From positions 172,260 through 236,259 of the forward strand of contig JAGXFX010000009.1 of the NCBI GenBank assembly GCA_024637045.1: DNA of 64,000 nucleotides. The letters run 5' to 3'. Shown in pieces: positions 52,718 through 63,300 of the stretch. The translations under genes were made by a program, and so were the position numbers. How positions within the stretch are numbered: the first letter of the stretch is position 1; the number at the start of each line of letters is the position of its first letter. The notes beneath the pieces are model-generated. The model had not been told where the DNA came from and did no database searches. It was given only the letters and a program-made list of their open reading frames with translations. Source of the stretch: Soehngenia sp. GTDB taxonomy: Bacteria > Bacillota > Clostridia > Tissierellales > Tissierellaceae.

Positions 52718-53389
52718 TTGGGAATTTTTGATCTGGAATTTATAGCACAATATTATAAATATTTTCTTAGGGGTACTGGAGTAACCTTAAGTGTAAGCTT
52801 CTTCGGTGTGGTTTTTGGATCAATGGTGGGTATTGTTCTAAGTCTGATGAAGCTTTCAAACAATAAAATTGCAAAGGGTTTGTCCACTGCATATATAGAG
52901 CTTGTACGTGGAACTCCCCTTCTTGTACAGCTTTTCATTGTCTACTATGGATTCCCAATGTTCCTGCCATTTGAACTGAGCAGAATCGCACTGGGAACTA
53001 TTGCAGTAATACTTAACAGTGCAGCCTATGTTGCAGAGATAATTAGAGCAGGAATACTCTCGATAGACAGAGGTCAGATGGAAGCTGCCAGATCCCTTGG
53101 CATGACCCACAGCATGGCAATGAGATTTATTATTATTCCCCAGGCATTTAAAAACATTCTTCCAGCACTGGGCAACGAGTTCATAGTATTGATAAAGGAA
53201 TCGGCAATTATTTCAGTTATAGGAATCCACGACATAATGTATAACGCAGATACCCTAAGAGGTATCACCTACAGACCATTTATACCGCTTTTCTATGCGG
53301 CATTATTATATTTTATCATTACATTTACCCTGTCCAAGCTGTTGGGCATATTGGAAAGGAGGTTGCGTGCTGGTGATCAATATAATTAA
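52718..53389 (+). CDS. Polar amino acid ABC transporter permease (HisM/GlnP type)
   Basis: A 223-residue permease with about five helices. [20 protein letters not shown] is the N-terminal HEQ-family motif; [20 protein letters not shown] and the EAA coupling loop ([20 protein letters not shown], then [18 protein letters not shown]) are characteristic. The start is TTG 52718 after AAGGAGG. Its end overlaps the ATPase gene by 17 bp. Confidence 0.94.
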   Translation: MGIFDLEFIAQYYKYFLRGTGVTLSVSFFGVVFGSMVGIVLSLMKLSNNKIAKGLSTAYIELVRGTPLLVQLFIVYYGFPMFLPFELSRIALGTIAVILNSAAYVAEIIRAGILSIDRGQMEAARSLGMTHSMAMRFIIIPQAFKNILPALGNEFIVLIKESAIISVIGIHDIMYNADTLRGITYRPFIPLFYAALLYFIITFTLSKLLGILERRLRAGDQYN

Positions 53390-54098
53390 TTTAAATAAAA
53401 AATTTGGAGAACTACACGTTTTAAAGGATATCAACCAGACCATTGAAGAAGGAGAGGTTGTAGTTGTAATCGGACCAAGTGGATCCGGGAAAAGCACATT
53501 CCTTCGATGCCTGAACCTTTTGGAAGAACCGACCAGTGGAGAGATTATCTTTGAAGGAGTACTAATAACTGATAAGAACAATGACGTAAACAAGCAAAGA
53601 GAAAAAATGGGAATGGTTTTTCAACAGTTCAACCTTTTCCCACACAAGACTGTTCTTGAAAACATTACACTTGCACCTATACAGTTGAAAGGGTTGACCA
53701 GGGAAGAAGCTGATAAAATAGCAACGACACTTCTTAAGAGAATTGGACTCGAAGAAAAGGCAAACACTTATCCAAATCAATTGTCAGGCGGTCAAAAACA
53801 AAGGATAGCAATTATAAGAGCTCTTGCAATGGAGCCTGATGTCATGCTGTTTGATGAGCCTACAAGTTCATTGGACCCTGAGATGGTTGGAGAAGTATTG
53901 GAAGTAATGAAAGAACTTGCAAGGGAAGGGATGACTATGGTTGTTGTTACCCATGAAATGGGCTTTGCCAAAGAAGTGGGGTCAAGGGTATTGTTTATGG
54001 ATGAAGGAAGGATTATGGAGGAAGGAAACCCTCATGAACTATTCACGAATCCCCAGAATCCAAGAACTCAGGATTTTTTAAGAAAAATCTTAATCTGA
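53373..54098 (+). CDS. Polar amino acid ABC transporter ATPase (GlnQ type)
   Basis: A 241-residue ATPase. The start is taken at GTG 53373, about 10 nt after GGAGG and giving [16 protein letters not shown] as N-terminus; a GTG two codons earlier is too close to that site. Walker [17 protein letters not shown]-loop [17 protein letters not shown], signature [15 protein letters not shown], Walker [14 protein letters not shown] and the switch His in [12 protein letters not shown] are complete. It closes the transporter operon. Confidence 0.95.
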   Translation: MINIINLNKKFGELHVLKDINQTIEEGEVVVVIGPSGSGKSTFLRCLNLLEEPTSGEIIFEGVLITDKNNDVNKQREKMGMVFQQFNLFPHKTVLENITLAPIQLKGLTREEADKIATTLLKRIGLEEKANTYPNQLSGGQKQRIAIIRALAMEPDVMLFDEPTSSLDPEMVGEVLEVMKELAREGMTMVVVTHEMGFAKEVGSRVLFMDEGRIMEEGNPHELFTNPQNPRTQDFLRKILI

Positions 54099-54163
54099 GA
54101 TCAACTAATATAAGAATAATGATTGGAAGGCGTCCATGTTCATGTCAACAGGCGCTTTTTTCA

Positions 54164-54193
54164 TTGTGATTATATCTCTCGTTGTAGTATAAT
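54164..54193 (+). promoter_or_regulatory. Promoter ahead of the EutH-like gene
   Basis: TTGTGA (54164-54169) and TATAAT (54188-54193) with an 18-bp spacer, 34 bp before the start. A weak GC hairpin followed by T (about 54129-54161) just upstream may end the ABC operon. Confidence 0.6.
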
Positions 54194-54227
54194 TAGACTG
54201 ATACTCGACACTTGGAGGAGGAATATA

Positions 54228-55313
54228 ATGCTTTATGTGATGTTGGGCTTCTCACTCCTTGGAGGAATTGATAAGCTTTTGAACAACCGATTTGGTTTAG
54301 GGATTAAATTTGATGAAGGCTTTAAAGCCATGGGTAGTTTAGCACTTACTATAATCGGAATCTATTCGCTTTCCCCGGTTATCGCAAAGGCCATCATACC
54401 AATTCTTGGACCTTTGTCAACTTGGATGAATGTTGATCCATCTGTGTTTGTAAGTAGTATACTTGCAACTGACCTGGGTGCTTACAACACCAGTATTGAA
54501 ATTGCAAGAGACCCTATTATTGGAATGTTCAATGGAGTGATTCTTGCTTCAACTCTTGGTGCAACAATATCTTTTACAGTGCCTGTTGCAATCAATCTTA
54601 TTTCAGAGGATGATTTCCAGTATTTTGCCAAGGGCATTCTTGCTGGTATAGTTACTGTCCCGCTGGGTATGATTGTTTCGGGGCTGCTGATGAATATCGA
54701 TATAATGAGAATTCTGTGGAACCTTATGCCAGTCCTTTTGTTCTCTTTATTGATTGCCTATGGATTGATCAAGACCCAGGAAAGAATTATGGTTATATTC
54801 AGATTGCTGGGGAAAATTATCCTTGGAGTAAGTACATTTGGGCTGATACTTGGCATTCTGGATTACAGTCTGGGTATAGTCATAATTGAAGGGCTAATAC
54901 CTCTTGAAGAAGGAGCATTGCTGGTCTTATCTATAAGCATTATCCTTTCAGGGGCTTATCCAATGTTATTCTTTCTATCCAGAAGACTTCACCGGATTTT
55001 AAGAAGAATTACTGAAAAGTATGATATAGATGATTTTTCAATACTTGGACTTTTTGCATCCTTGGCCAGCTGTCTGCCAATGCTGGGTGTTTATCATGAG
55101 ATGAATTGGAAAGGCAAGATACTTAACGCAGCATTTGCTGTCAGCGGGGCCTATGTATTCGGCGGTCAGTTGGGATATGTTACTTCAGTGGCACCCCATA
55201 CGGTCAATGCATTTATAATTGGCAAACTGGTTGCTGGAATTGCAAGTCTTTTAGTAGCGTTTTACTTGATAAAAATGGAGATTAAAGGGGAGGGAATAAA
55301 GATTGAACATTAA
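54228..55313 (+). CDS. EutH-like ethanolamine permease, orphan
   Basis: A 361-residue membrane protein with about ten helices. The start is ATG 54228 behind GGAGGAGG. It keeps the EutH pattern throughout: LGGIDKLLNNRFGLG, FDEGFKAMGSLALTIIGIYS, FVSSILATDLGAYNTS, LGATISFTVPVAI, then FASLASCLPMLGVYHEMNWK and QLGYVTSVAP. EutH normally moves ethanolamine in eut microcompartment operons. No eut lyase, shell or regulator gene is near, so the substrate or context may differ. Its stop overlaps the next start by 11 bp. Confidence 0.85.
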   Translation: MLYVMLGFSLLGGIDKLLNNRFGLGIKFDEGFKAMGSLALTIIGIYSLSPVIAKAIIPILGPLSTWMNVDPSVFVSSILATDLGAYNTSIEIARDPIIGMFNGVILASTLGATISFTVPVAINLISEDDFQYFAKGILAGIVTVPLGMIVSGLLMNIDIMRILWNLMPVLLFSLLIAYGLIKTQERIMVIFRLLGKIILGVSTFGLILGILDYSLGIVIIEGLIPLEEGALLVLSISIILSGAYPMLFFLSRRLHRILRRITEKYDIDDFSILGLFASLASCLPMLGVYHEMNWKGKILNAAFAVSGAYVFGGQLGYVTSVAPHTVNAFIIGKLVAGIASLLVAFYLIKMEIKGEGIKIEH

Positions 55314-57090
55314 TGACAAGATTAAAGAGCTTAGAAAGCTTATGGCAGAAAAAGACATAGACATGTATATTGAACCATCAGCAGATCCACACCAATCAGA
55401 GTATCTTGCTGATCACTTTATGACTAGAGCATTTATTACAGGATTCACCGGTTCGGCAGGAACAGCATTGATAACTCAGGAAGAGGCTATACTCTGGACT
55501 GATGGTAGATATTTTATTCAGGCTGAAAACCAGATAAGAGACAATGAATTCAAGCTATACAGAATGAATACACCAGGTTATCCTTCTCTTCATGAGTGGC
55601 TTGAGGAAAATGTAAGAGAAGACTCCACAATTGGCTTAAATGGGAACATTTTTTCCCAGGGTGCAGTTGAAAAAATTGAAGAAAAACTCCAGGAAAAGAA
55701 CATTAAAATCCACGATGAGGATGATCTTATAGGCAGCATATGGGATGACAGACCTGAACTTTCTCATAAAGAAGCATTTATGCTCAAGGAAGAATATTCC
55801 GGCAAGCCAACCGAGGAAAAGCTTCAGGATGTAAGAAAAGAAATGGAAAAGAAAAAAGCGACTCATTTTGTTTTGGGAAGCTTGGATGATATTGCCTGGT
55901 TATATAATATCCGGGGATGGGATGTTGAAAACAATCCTGTAGTTATATCATATGCTTTGATATCAATGGAATATGCTATTTTATTTGTAGATGGGAGAAA
56001 AATCTCTGAAGCAGTCAAGAATGATCTTTTTGACACTGGTGTTGTTTTGGCTGACTACGAAAGCATAAATCAGCATTTGGAGGGTTTGTCCAAGGATTCC
56101 ACAGTGATTCTACAAAAGGACAGAATTAATAGAAGTCTATATAATGCTATTCCAAGAGAATGCAAAGTAATTGACTCAGAGAATATGACTTCAAATTTGA
56201 AAGGTATCAAGAATACCACTGAAATAGAAAATCAAAAGGAAGCATACATAAAGGACTGTGTTGCACTTACAAGCTTTTTCCACTGGCTGGAAAATGAAAT
56301 AGAGATAAGGGAAATAACTGAAGTAAGTGCCGCTGAAAAACTACTCAAGTACAGAATGGAGCAGCAAGGGTTTATTCAGCCAAGTTTCAAAACAATTGCA
56401 GCTTATGGACCAAATGCTGCCATGATGCACTACTCTGCATCAAAGAGCAGCTGTGCAACTCTTGAAAAAAAAGGTCTTTTCCTGGTGGACTCAGGAGGGC
56501 AATACTACGACGGCACGACTGACATAACAAGAACAGTGGCACTGGGAGAATTGAATGAGCAGGAAAAGAGAGACTTTACACTGGTACTGAAAGGACAAAT
56601 AAATCTTTTATCAGCAAGATTCCTTCAGGGAACTTCAGGTCATGTTCTTGATATACTTGCCAGAAAGCCACTGTGGGATGAAGGTATAGATTATAAATGT
56701 GGCACTGGACATGGAGTTGGATATCTACTTAGTGTTCACGAAGGACCACACCGTATAGCCACCGCACCAAATAATGTAGCTATGGAGCCTGGAATGGTAG
56801 TAACTATAGAACCAGGAATCTACAGGGAAGGAATGCACGGGGTCAGAACAGAGAACGTCGTGGTTGTAAGAGAGGATATTGAGAACGAGTGGGGTAAGTT
56901 TTTAAACTTCCAGTTGCTTTCTTACTGTTATATTGACAGGGATTGCATCGTACCGGAAATGCTGTCCGGACAGGAGAAAATCTGGCTGGACCAGTATCAC
57001 AACGATGTGTTTGAAAAACTAGAGGACAGATTAAGTGATGAAGTACGTGACTGGCTCAAGGAGAAGACAAAACCCATTAGCATACAGTAG
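55303..57090 (+). CDS. Xaa-Pro aminopeptidase P (M24B, three-domain form)
   Basis: A 595-residue cytosolic metallopeptidase cutting X-Pro N-termini. It has two creatinase-like N-terminal domains (DMYIEPSADPHQSEYLADHF, GFTGSAGTALITQEEA, LWTDGRYFIQAENQ) and a C-terminal pita-bread domain. Metal ligands: two Asp in VDSGGQYYDGTTDITRTVAL, His in CGTGHGVGYLLSVHEGPH, Glu in VVTIEPGIYREG and Glu in RTENVVVV. The size matches the long eukaryotic-like APP form common in clostridia. TTG start 55303 after GGGGAGGG. Confidence 0.95.
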   Translation: MNINDKIKELRKLMAEKDIDMYIEPSADPHQSEYLADHFMTRAFITGFTGSAGTALITQEEAILWTDGRYFIQAENQIRDNEFKLYRMNTPGYPSLHEWLEENVREDSTIGLNGNIFSQGAVEKIEEKLQEKNIKIHDEDDLIGSIWDDRPELSHKEAFMLKEEYSGKPTEEKLQDVRKEMEKKKATHFVLGSLDDIAWLYNIRGWDVENNPVVISYALISMEYAILFVDGRKISEAVKNDLFDTGVVLADYESINQHLEGLSKDSTVILQKDRINRSLYNAIPRECKVIDSENMTSNLKGIKNTTEIENQKEAYIKDCVALTSFFHWLENEIEIREITEVSAAEKLLKYRMEQQGFIQPSFKTIAAYGPNAAMMHYSASKSSCATLEKKGLFLVDSGGQYYDGTTDITRTVALGELNEQEKRDFTLVLKGQINLLSARFLQGTSGHVLDILARKPLWDEGIDYKCGTGHGVGYLLSVHEGPHRIATAPNNVAMEPGMVVTIEPGIYREGMHGVRTENVVVVREDIENEWGKFLNFQLLSYCYIDRDCIVPEMLSGQEKIWLDQYHNDVFEKLEDRLSDEVRDWLKEKTKPISIQ

Positions 57091-57120
57091 TCTGGAGAAG
57101 GAAGAAATCAAGGTGATCAT

Positions 57121-58989
57121 GTGTCAAATTTCGAAGAGCAACTGAAAAGTCTCCCGGACTCACCGGGAGTATATTTGATGAAGGACAAGGCAGGGGAAAT
57201 AATATATGTTGGAAAAGCCAATTCTCTCAAGAAAAGAGTAAGGCAATATTTCCAGTCGTCTGCAAATCATTCACTGAAAGTATCTTCAATGGTCAAGCAG
57301 ATTGGTGACTTTGAATATATAATGGTGGAAAATGAAGTGGAAGCCTTGGTTCTTGAGTCAAATCTTATAAAGAAAAACCGGCCTAAATACAATATACTAC
57401 TTAGAGACGATAAGCAGTATCCATATATAAAGGTCACCTTAGGTGAAAGATATCCTCGTGTGTTGAAGACCAGACAGGTTGTAAAGGATGGCTCGAAATA
57501 CTTTGGGCCATATCCTAGTGCATCGTCTGTGAATGAAGCAATAGAGGTTTTTCATGAGATTTTTCCAATTAGAAACTGCAGGCTTGACTTGGATAAAAAG
57601 GATGCCAGATTCAGACCATGCCTCAATTTTTATATTGGAAGATGTCTTGGACCATGCCTTGGGAATGTCGATGAGGATTTGTACAATGGCATGATTCAAA
57701 AAATACTCCATTTTTTGTCGATGAAAGATGAAAGCATAATTGATGATATGGAAGTCAAGATGAAAGATGCAGCTGAGAATATGGATTATGAAAGGGCTGC
57801 AACATTCAGGGATCAACTGCAGGCATTGCAGACCCTTCATGAGAAGCAGAGGATGGATTCAGCCTCCAATGTGGAGCAGGACATTATTGCCATGGCAAGG
57901 GGAGTGGAGGAAGTTGTAGTCCAGGTGTTCTTTATACGTGAAGGAAAGATTGTTGGAAGAGAACATTATATAATGGAAGATTCATTTATTGAGGAAAGAG
58001 GAGAAATTCTAAGCTCCTTTATTAAGCAGTTCTATCCAGGTTCAACTTTTATTCCAAAAGAAATTCTCCTTGAAGAAGAAGTACCAGATCTGGAAGCAAT
58101 CGAGCAGTGGCTTGGCGAAATTAAGGGTAACAAGGTAAGTCTTCTAACACCAAAACGAGGAGACAAGCTTGAGATCGTCAGAATGGTAAAAAGAAACGCA
58201 TTGGAGATGCTCGACAAATACGGGGATAAATTTCTTAGAAAGCACAGAGAGAACCTCAAAGGCCTTGATGAATTGCAACATATCCTGGAGCTGGAGGAGA
58301 GACCTGAAAGAATTGAAGCATATGATATATCAAACATAAGTGGAGTGGGTTCCGTTGGTTCAATGATTGTGTATGAAAAAGGAGAAAAGAAGAAATCGGA
58401 TTACAGAAGGTTCAGAATCAAGACGAGAACCACACCGGATGACTATGGAAGCATGGAGGAAATCCTAAAAAGAAGATTCGTCAGAGGAATCAAGGAAAAT
58501 GATGATATAAAGAGAACAAAAGGTGCACCTGTAGGGTTTTCATTGTTCCCTGATATTATAATGGTAGATGGAGGAAAAGGTCACGTAAACAAGGCAAGGA
58601 AGATTCTCGATGAGTTGGGCGTGGACATCCCAGTATGCGGCCTTGTTAAAGACAAGTTTCACAAGACCAGGGGGATTATATTCAAGAACATGGAGATTAT
58701 TCCTGAAAAGGACAGTCTGGCTTTTAAACTTATATATGCTATCCAGGAAGAAGCTCACAGATTTGCAATAAGCTATCACAGAAGTCTTAGAAACAAAGAC
58801 CTGTTTCACTCTGAATTGGATGGGATTCCAATGATTGGAGAGAAAAGAAGAGTTGTACTTCTCAAACATTTCGGGAGCATCAGCGGAATAAAAAAGGCCA
58901 GTCAGGATGAATTGGCCCAGGTGGATGGAATGAATAAAAGTGCAGCAGAGAGTGTATATGAGCATTTCAAGAAAAAGGAGGAAAAATAA
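57121..58989 (+). CDS. uvrC: Excinuclease ABC subunit C
   Basis: A 622-residue dual-incision nuclease. N-terminal GIY-YIG domain ([19 protein letters not shown], residues ~16-90), a Cys cluster (CRLDLDKK...[13 protein letters not shown]), a UVR domain ([14 protein letters not shown]), the RNase H-like domain with [20 protein letters not shown] and [15 protein letters not shown], and C-terminal helix-hairpin-helix motifs ([26 protein letters not shown]). GTG start. It is unlinked to the LexA-box uvrBA operon, and no SOS box is seen upstream. Confidence 0.97.
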   Translation: MSNFEEQLKSLPDSPGVYLMKDKAGEIIYVGKANSLKKRVRQYFQSSANHSLKVSSMVKQIGDFEYIMVENEVEALVLESNLIKKNRPKYNILLRDDKQYPYIKVTLGERYPRVLKTRQVVKDGSKYFGPYPSASSVNEAIEVFHEIFPIRNCRLDLDKKDARFRPCLNFYIGRCLGPCLGNVDEDLYNGMIQKILHFLSMKDESIIDDMEVKMKDAAENMDYERAATFRDQLQALQTLHEKQRMDSASNVEQDIIAMARGVEEVVVQVFFIREGKIVGREHYIMEDSFIEERGEILSSFIKQFYPGSTFIPKEILLEEEVPDLEAIEQWLGEIKGNKVSLLTPKRGDKLEIVRMVKRNALEMLDKYGDKFLRKHRENLKGLDELQHILELEERPERIEAYDISNISGVGSVGSMIVYEKGEKKKSDYRRFRIKTRTTPDDYGSMEEILKRRFVRGIKENDDIKRTKGAPVGFSLFPDIIMVDGGKGHVNKARKILDELGVDIPVCGLVKDKFHKTRGIIFKNMEIIPEKDSLAFKLIYAIQEEAHRFAISYHRSLRNKDLFHSELDGIPMIGEKRRVVLLKHFGSISGIKKASQDELAQVDGMNKSAAESVYEHFKKKEEK

Positions 58990-59192
58990 TGCAAAAGAAG
59001 CTTTATTTATCAGATACTGACAAGAAAATTTCAGGGGTATGTGGAGGGATTGCTGAATATTTTGATGTGGATTCTACATTAGTAAGATTGGCATGGATAT
59101 TTCTCCTGTTGCCAACGGCATTTGTCGGTGGCATCATAGCATATTTCCTGGCGGCAGCAATAATACCAAGGAGACCGTATGATGTGGAGTAG
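58989..59192 (+). CDS. PspC-domain small membrane protein
   Basis: A 67-residue protein. [20 protein letters not shown] and [20 protein letters not shown] are the full PspC motif, followed by a second hydrophobic segment ([17 protein letters not shown]). PspC proteins belong to the phage-shock/membrane-stress response; this is a stand-alone domain. The start overlaps the uvrC stop (TAATG). Confidence 0.92.
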   Translation: MQKKLYLSDTDKKISGVCGGIAEYFDVDSTLVRLAWIFLLLPTAFVGGIIAYFLAAAIIPRRPYDVE

Positions 59193-59204
59193 AGGGGTGT
59201 AATT

Positions 59205-60158
59205 ATGGATTATGTTTTACTGAGAGACTTGATAAAGGAAATGAAACTGGAGGAAATATACCTCTCTGATGATGTTGATAAGGTAAGGATCAATACCACT
59301 GAAATAAGCAGACCAGGTCTTCAGATGGCTGGTTACTATCAGAAATTCGTACCTGACAGAGTTCAGATAATCGGAAGTGCCGAATGGCATTATCTCAGGG
59401 ATATGGATGATGATATGAGATACAAGTCACTGGATAAGTTTTTAAGTTATCCAATCCCTGTTGTGGTGGTAGCCAGAAACCATGATGTATTCCCTGAACT
59501 TCTTGAACTTGCCAGAAAACACGGCAGGACTGTGCTTAGAGGCAAAAAAACAACTTCAATGCTGATAAATGACCTTGTTATAAACCTAGGTCTTTGGATG
59601 GCTCCTGCAGTAACAATGCATGGAGTAATGCTTGATGTATTTGGAATAGGAGTGCTTATAACTGGAAAATCAGGCGTAGGGAAATCTGAGACCGCACTTG
59701 ACTTGATTACCCGAGGATGCAGACTAGTGGCAGATGATATGGTTGAAATAATGAGAGTTGAAGACACTTTAAGGGGATCGTGTCCTGAACTTATAAGATA
59801 CTTCCTGGAAATCAGAGGAGTCGGTATACTTGATATCGAGAGGCTATATGGAGTAGGTGCTGTCAAGCAATTTGACTACATAGATATGGTAGTTGAACTC
59901 GAAGCCTGGGAAAATGGGAAAGAATATGACAGAATGGGTCTGGAAGAGGACACCATAGAGATACTTGGAATAAATCTTCCCAAGGTAACAATCCCTGTTA
60001 AACCTGGACGTAATATAGCTATGATAGTAGAAGTTGCAGCCAAGAATAACAGACAAAAACGTCTTGGCTACAATGCTGCAAAGGAGTTGGATGAAAGAGT
60101 GAAACGTTCAATAGAAGAGAGAAAAAAGGCTCATTCAACCAGCTCGGAACCCGATTAA
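59205..60158 (+). CDS. hprK: HPr kinase/phosphorylase
   Basis: A 317-residue bifunctional regulator that phosphorylates and dephosphorylates Ser46 of HPr, the centre of carbon catabolite control in Firmicutes. It has an N-terminal domain (IQIIGSAEWHYLRDM), the P-loop ITGKSGVGKSETALDLITRG near residue 150, VADDMVEIM and the signature LEIRGVGILDIERLYG. Complete. It is the last gene of the uvrC-pspC-hprK run; neither ptsH nor the common murB/rapZ/whiA neighbours follow. Confidence 0.96.
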   Translation: MDYVLLRDLIKEMKLEEIYLSDDVDKVRINTTEISRPGLQMAGYYQKFVPDRVQIIGSAEWHYLRDMDDDMRYKSLDKFLSYPIPVVVVARNHDVFPELLELARKHGRTVLRGKKTTSMLINDLVINLGLWMAPAVTMHGVMLDVFGIGVLITGKSGVGKSETALDLITRGCRLVADDMVEIMRVEDTLRGSCPELIRYFLEIRGVGILDIERLYGVGAVKQFDYIDMVVELEAWENGKEYDRMGLEEDTIEILGINLPKVTIPVKPGRNIAMIVEVAAKNNRQKRLGYNAAKELDERVKRSIEERKKAHSTSSEPD

Positions 60159-60184
60159 TTCAAGAATTATGAAGCAATATTGAG

Positions 60185-60213
60185 TTGACTTTGTTAATCA
60201 TCTTTAATATACT
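60185..60213 (+). promoter_or_regulatory. Promoter of the pyruvate:ferredoxin oxidoreductase gene
   Basis: TTGACT (60185-60190), a 17-bp spacer and TATACT (60208-60213), about 90 bp before the start, leaving a leader of roughly 85 nt. Confidence 0.75.
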
Positions 60214-60305
60214 AATGTTGGTAACTAATTTCTTAACAATTTCATATATTGGGCATAAGCCCTTTTCGTTTTACTACACTATACTAACCAAGGAGGTACA
60301 ATTAC

Positions 60306-63300
60306 ATGGGTAAAACTATGGAGACCATGGATGGTAATACTGCTGCTGCATATGTATCATATGCATTTACAGATGTTGCTGCAATATATCCAATAACACC
60401 ATCATCAAACATGGCAGAATCAGTTGACGAATGGTCAGCAAACGGTAAGAAAAACATATTTGGACAAGAGGTACTTGTCACGGAGATGCAATCAGAAGCA
60501 GGGGCGGCAGGAGCTGTTCACGGTTCACTGCAGGCTGGAGCATTGACTACTACATACACAGCTTCTCAGGGACTTCTACTAATGGTTCCCAACATGTACA
60601 AAATGGCAGGAGAACTTCTTCCTGCAGTATTCCACGTATCAGCAAGAGCTCTTGCATCACATGCATTGAGCATTTTCGGAGATCATCAGGATGTTATGGC
60701 AACAAGACAAACTGGTTTTGCTTTGTTGGCATCAGGTTCAGTCCAGGAAGTTATGGATCTTGGTGGAGTAGCTCACCTTGCAGCAATAAAGAGCAGAGTT
60801 CCATTCCTGCATTTCTTTGATGGATTCAGAACAAGTCACGAGATTCAAAAAATAGAGGTTATGGATTATGAGGATCTTGAAAAACTACTTGATTACGATG
60901 CTGTTAACGAGTTCAGAAACAGAGGACTTAATCCAGAGCATCCAGTAACAAGAGGTACGGCACAGAATCCTGACATTTACTTCCAGGCTGCAGAAGCAGC
61001 AAATCCTTTCTACCTTGAAGTACCTGATTTGGTTAATAATTATATGAAGGAAATCAACAAGATAACAGGAAGAGAATACAAGCCATTCAACTATTATGGA
61101 GATCCAGAAGCTGAAAATATTATTATAGCAATGGGTTCAGTTACAGATACAGCAGAAGAAACAGTGGATTATCTTATGAATAAAGGCGAGAAGGTTGGTC
61201 TTCTTAAAGTTCATCTTTACAGACCATTCTCAGCAAAATACTTCTTTGATGTATTCCCATCAACAGTTAAGAAAATTGCCATACTTGATAGAACAAAAGA
61301 GAAGGGTGCTCTTGGAGAGCCACTTTATCTTGATGTAAAGAGCCTGTTCTACAAGAAGGAAGACGCTCCGATTGTAGTTGGAGGAAGATATGGTCTTGGA
61401 TCAAAAGATACTACTCCATCACAAATCCTTGCAGTATTCAACAATCTGAAGGCAGACCAGCCTAAGGATGGATTTACAATTGGAATAGTAGATGATGTTA
61501 CAAATCTTTCACTTCCAGTGGAGGAAGCAATTCAGACAGAGCCTGAAGGAACTATCCAGTGCAAATTCTGGGGATTCGGATCAGATGGAACTGTTGGAGC
61601 AAACAAATCAGCAATCAAGATTATCGGTGATGACACTGATATGTATGCACAGGGATACTTTGCATATGACTCCAAGAAATCAGGAGGAGTTACAATTTCG
61701 CACCTTAGATTTGGTAATTCTCCAATAAAATCAACATATCTTATTTCAGATGCAGACTTTATATCATGCTCAAAGCAATCATATGTTAACAGCTATGACC
61801 TGCTTAAGGGACTTAAGAAAGGTGGAACATTCCTTCTTAACTGTCTATGGGATGACAAGGAGCTTGACGCTAACCTACCTGCATCAATGAAAAAATATAT
61901 TGCAGAAAACGAAATTAAATTCTACACAATAAATGCAACAAAAATTGCAGTGGATATTGGACTAGGCGGAAGAATAAACATGATTATGCAATCCGCATTC
62001 TTCAAATTATCAGAAGTTCTTCCAATAGAAGAAGCAGTTGGTCACCTTAAGAAGTCAATAGTTAAGGACTATGGTAAAAAAGGTGAGATGATTGTTAACA
62101 TGAACTACGAAGCTGTAGACAAGGGAATCGAATCCCTTCACATAGTTGACGTTCCTTCTTCATGGAAAGACGCAGTTGATGTGAAAATTGAAGCCAAGGA
62201 AGTTCCAGACTTTATCAAGAATGTTGTAGAGCCTATGAACAGACAAGCGGGAGATGATCTTCCAGTAAGTACATTCGTTGGAAGAGAAGATGGATCATTC
62301 CCAATGGGAACTTCAGCGTACGAGAAGAGAGCTATTGCTGTTGATGTACCACATTGGATAAAGGAAAACTGTATACAGTGTAACCAGTGTTCATATGTAT
62401 GTCCACACGCAGTAATAAGACCAATTCTAGTAAACGAAGAGGAAAAGGCTAATGCGCCTGAAACATTTGAGACAATCAAGCCTATCGGTAAAGGATTTGA
62501 CGGACTTGAGTACAGAATACAAGTCTCAACACTTGACTGTACAGGCTGTGGAAACTGTGCTGATATTTGTCCTGCTAAAGAGAAGGCACTTGTTATGACA
62601 CCTTTTGAAGAGGAGTTTGAAGCTCAAGAACCTAACTGGGACTTTGCAATGACTGTAAAGGCTAAGGGAGACCTGTTCGAACCTAATACTCTTAAGAATT
62701 CACAATTTCAGCAACCATTGCTACAGTTCTCAGGAGCATGTGCAGGTTGTGGAGAAACTCCTTATGCCAAGCTTGTTACTCAGCTATACGGAGACAGAAT
62801 GATAATTGCAAATGCAACAGGTTGTTCATCAATCTGGGGAGCAAGTGCACCAGCTACACCATACTGTGCTAACCAGGAAGGCAAAGGACCTGCTTGGGCA
62901 AATTCATTATTCGAGGACAATGCAGAGTTTGGTTATGGAATGGCAGTTGCAACCAAGAAAATCAGAGAAAAAATCCAGCTTGCAATGGAAGAGTTCCTGA
63001 CACTTGGTCTTGATACTGAGTTTAACGAAATCTTTAAAGAGTGGCTTGAGGGAATGGATGATGCAAGAGTAACCAAGGCAGTAGCCGGAAAACTCCTTCC
63101 AAAACTTGATGCTAAATTTGATGATAACAGAGCTAATGAGCTGTTTAAACTTATCGGAGAATTAAAGGACCACTTGATCAAGAAATCAGTTTGGATCTTT
63201 GGTGGAGACGGATGGGCTTATGACATCGGATTCGGTGGACTAGACCACGTACTTGCATCAGGAGAAGATGTAAATGTGTTTGTATTTGATACTGAGGTTT

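Noticed and set aside
54129..54161. Strong terminator after the amino acid ABC operon
   Set aside because: Only a wobble-rich GGCGTC/GGCGCT stem with a large loop precedes the T run; mentioned as weak and not listed separately.
62138..62479. Minus-strand frame of 113 codons inside nifJ
   Set aside because: Antisense to the conserved ferredoxin region of nifJ; no independent start signals.
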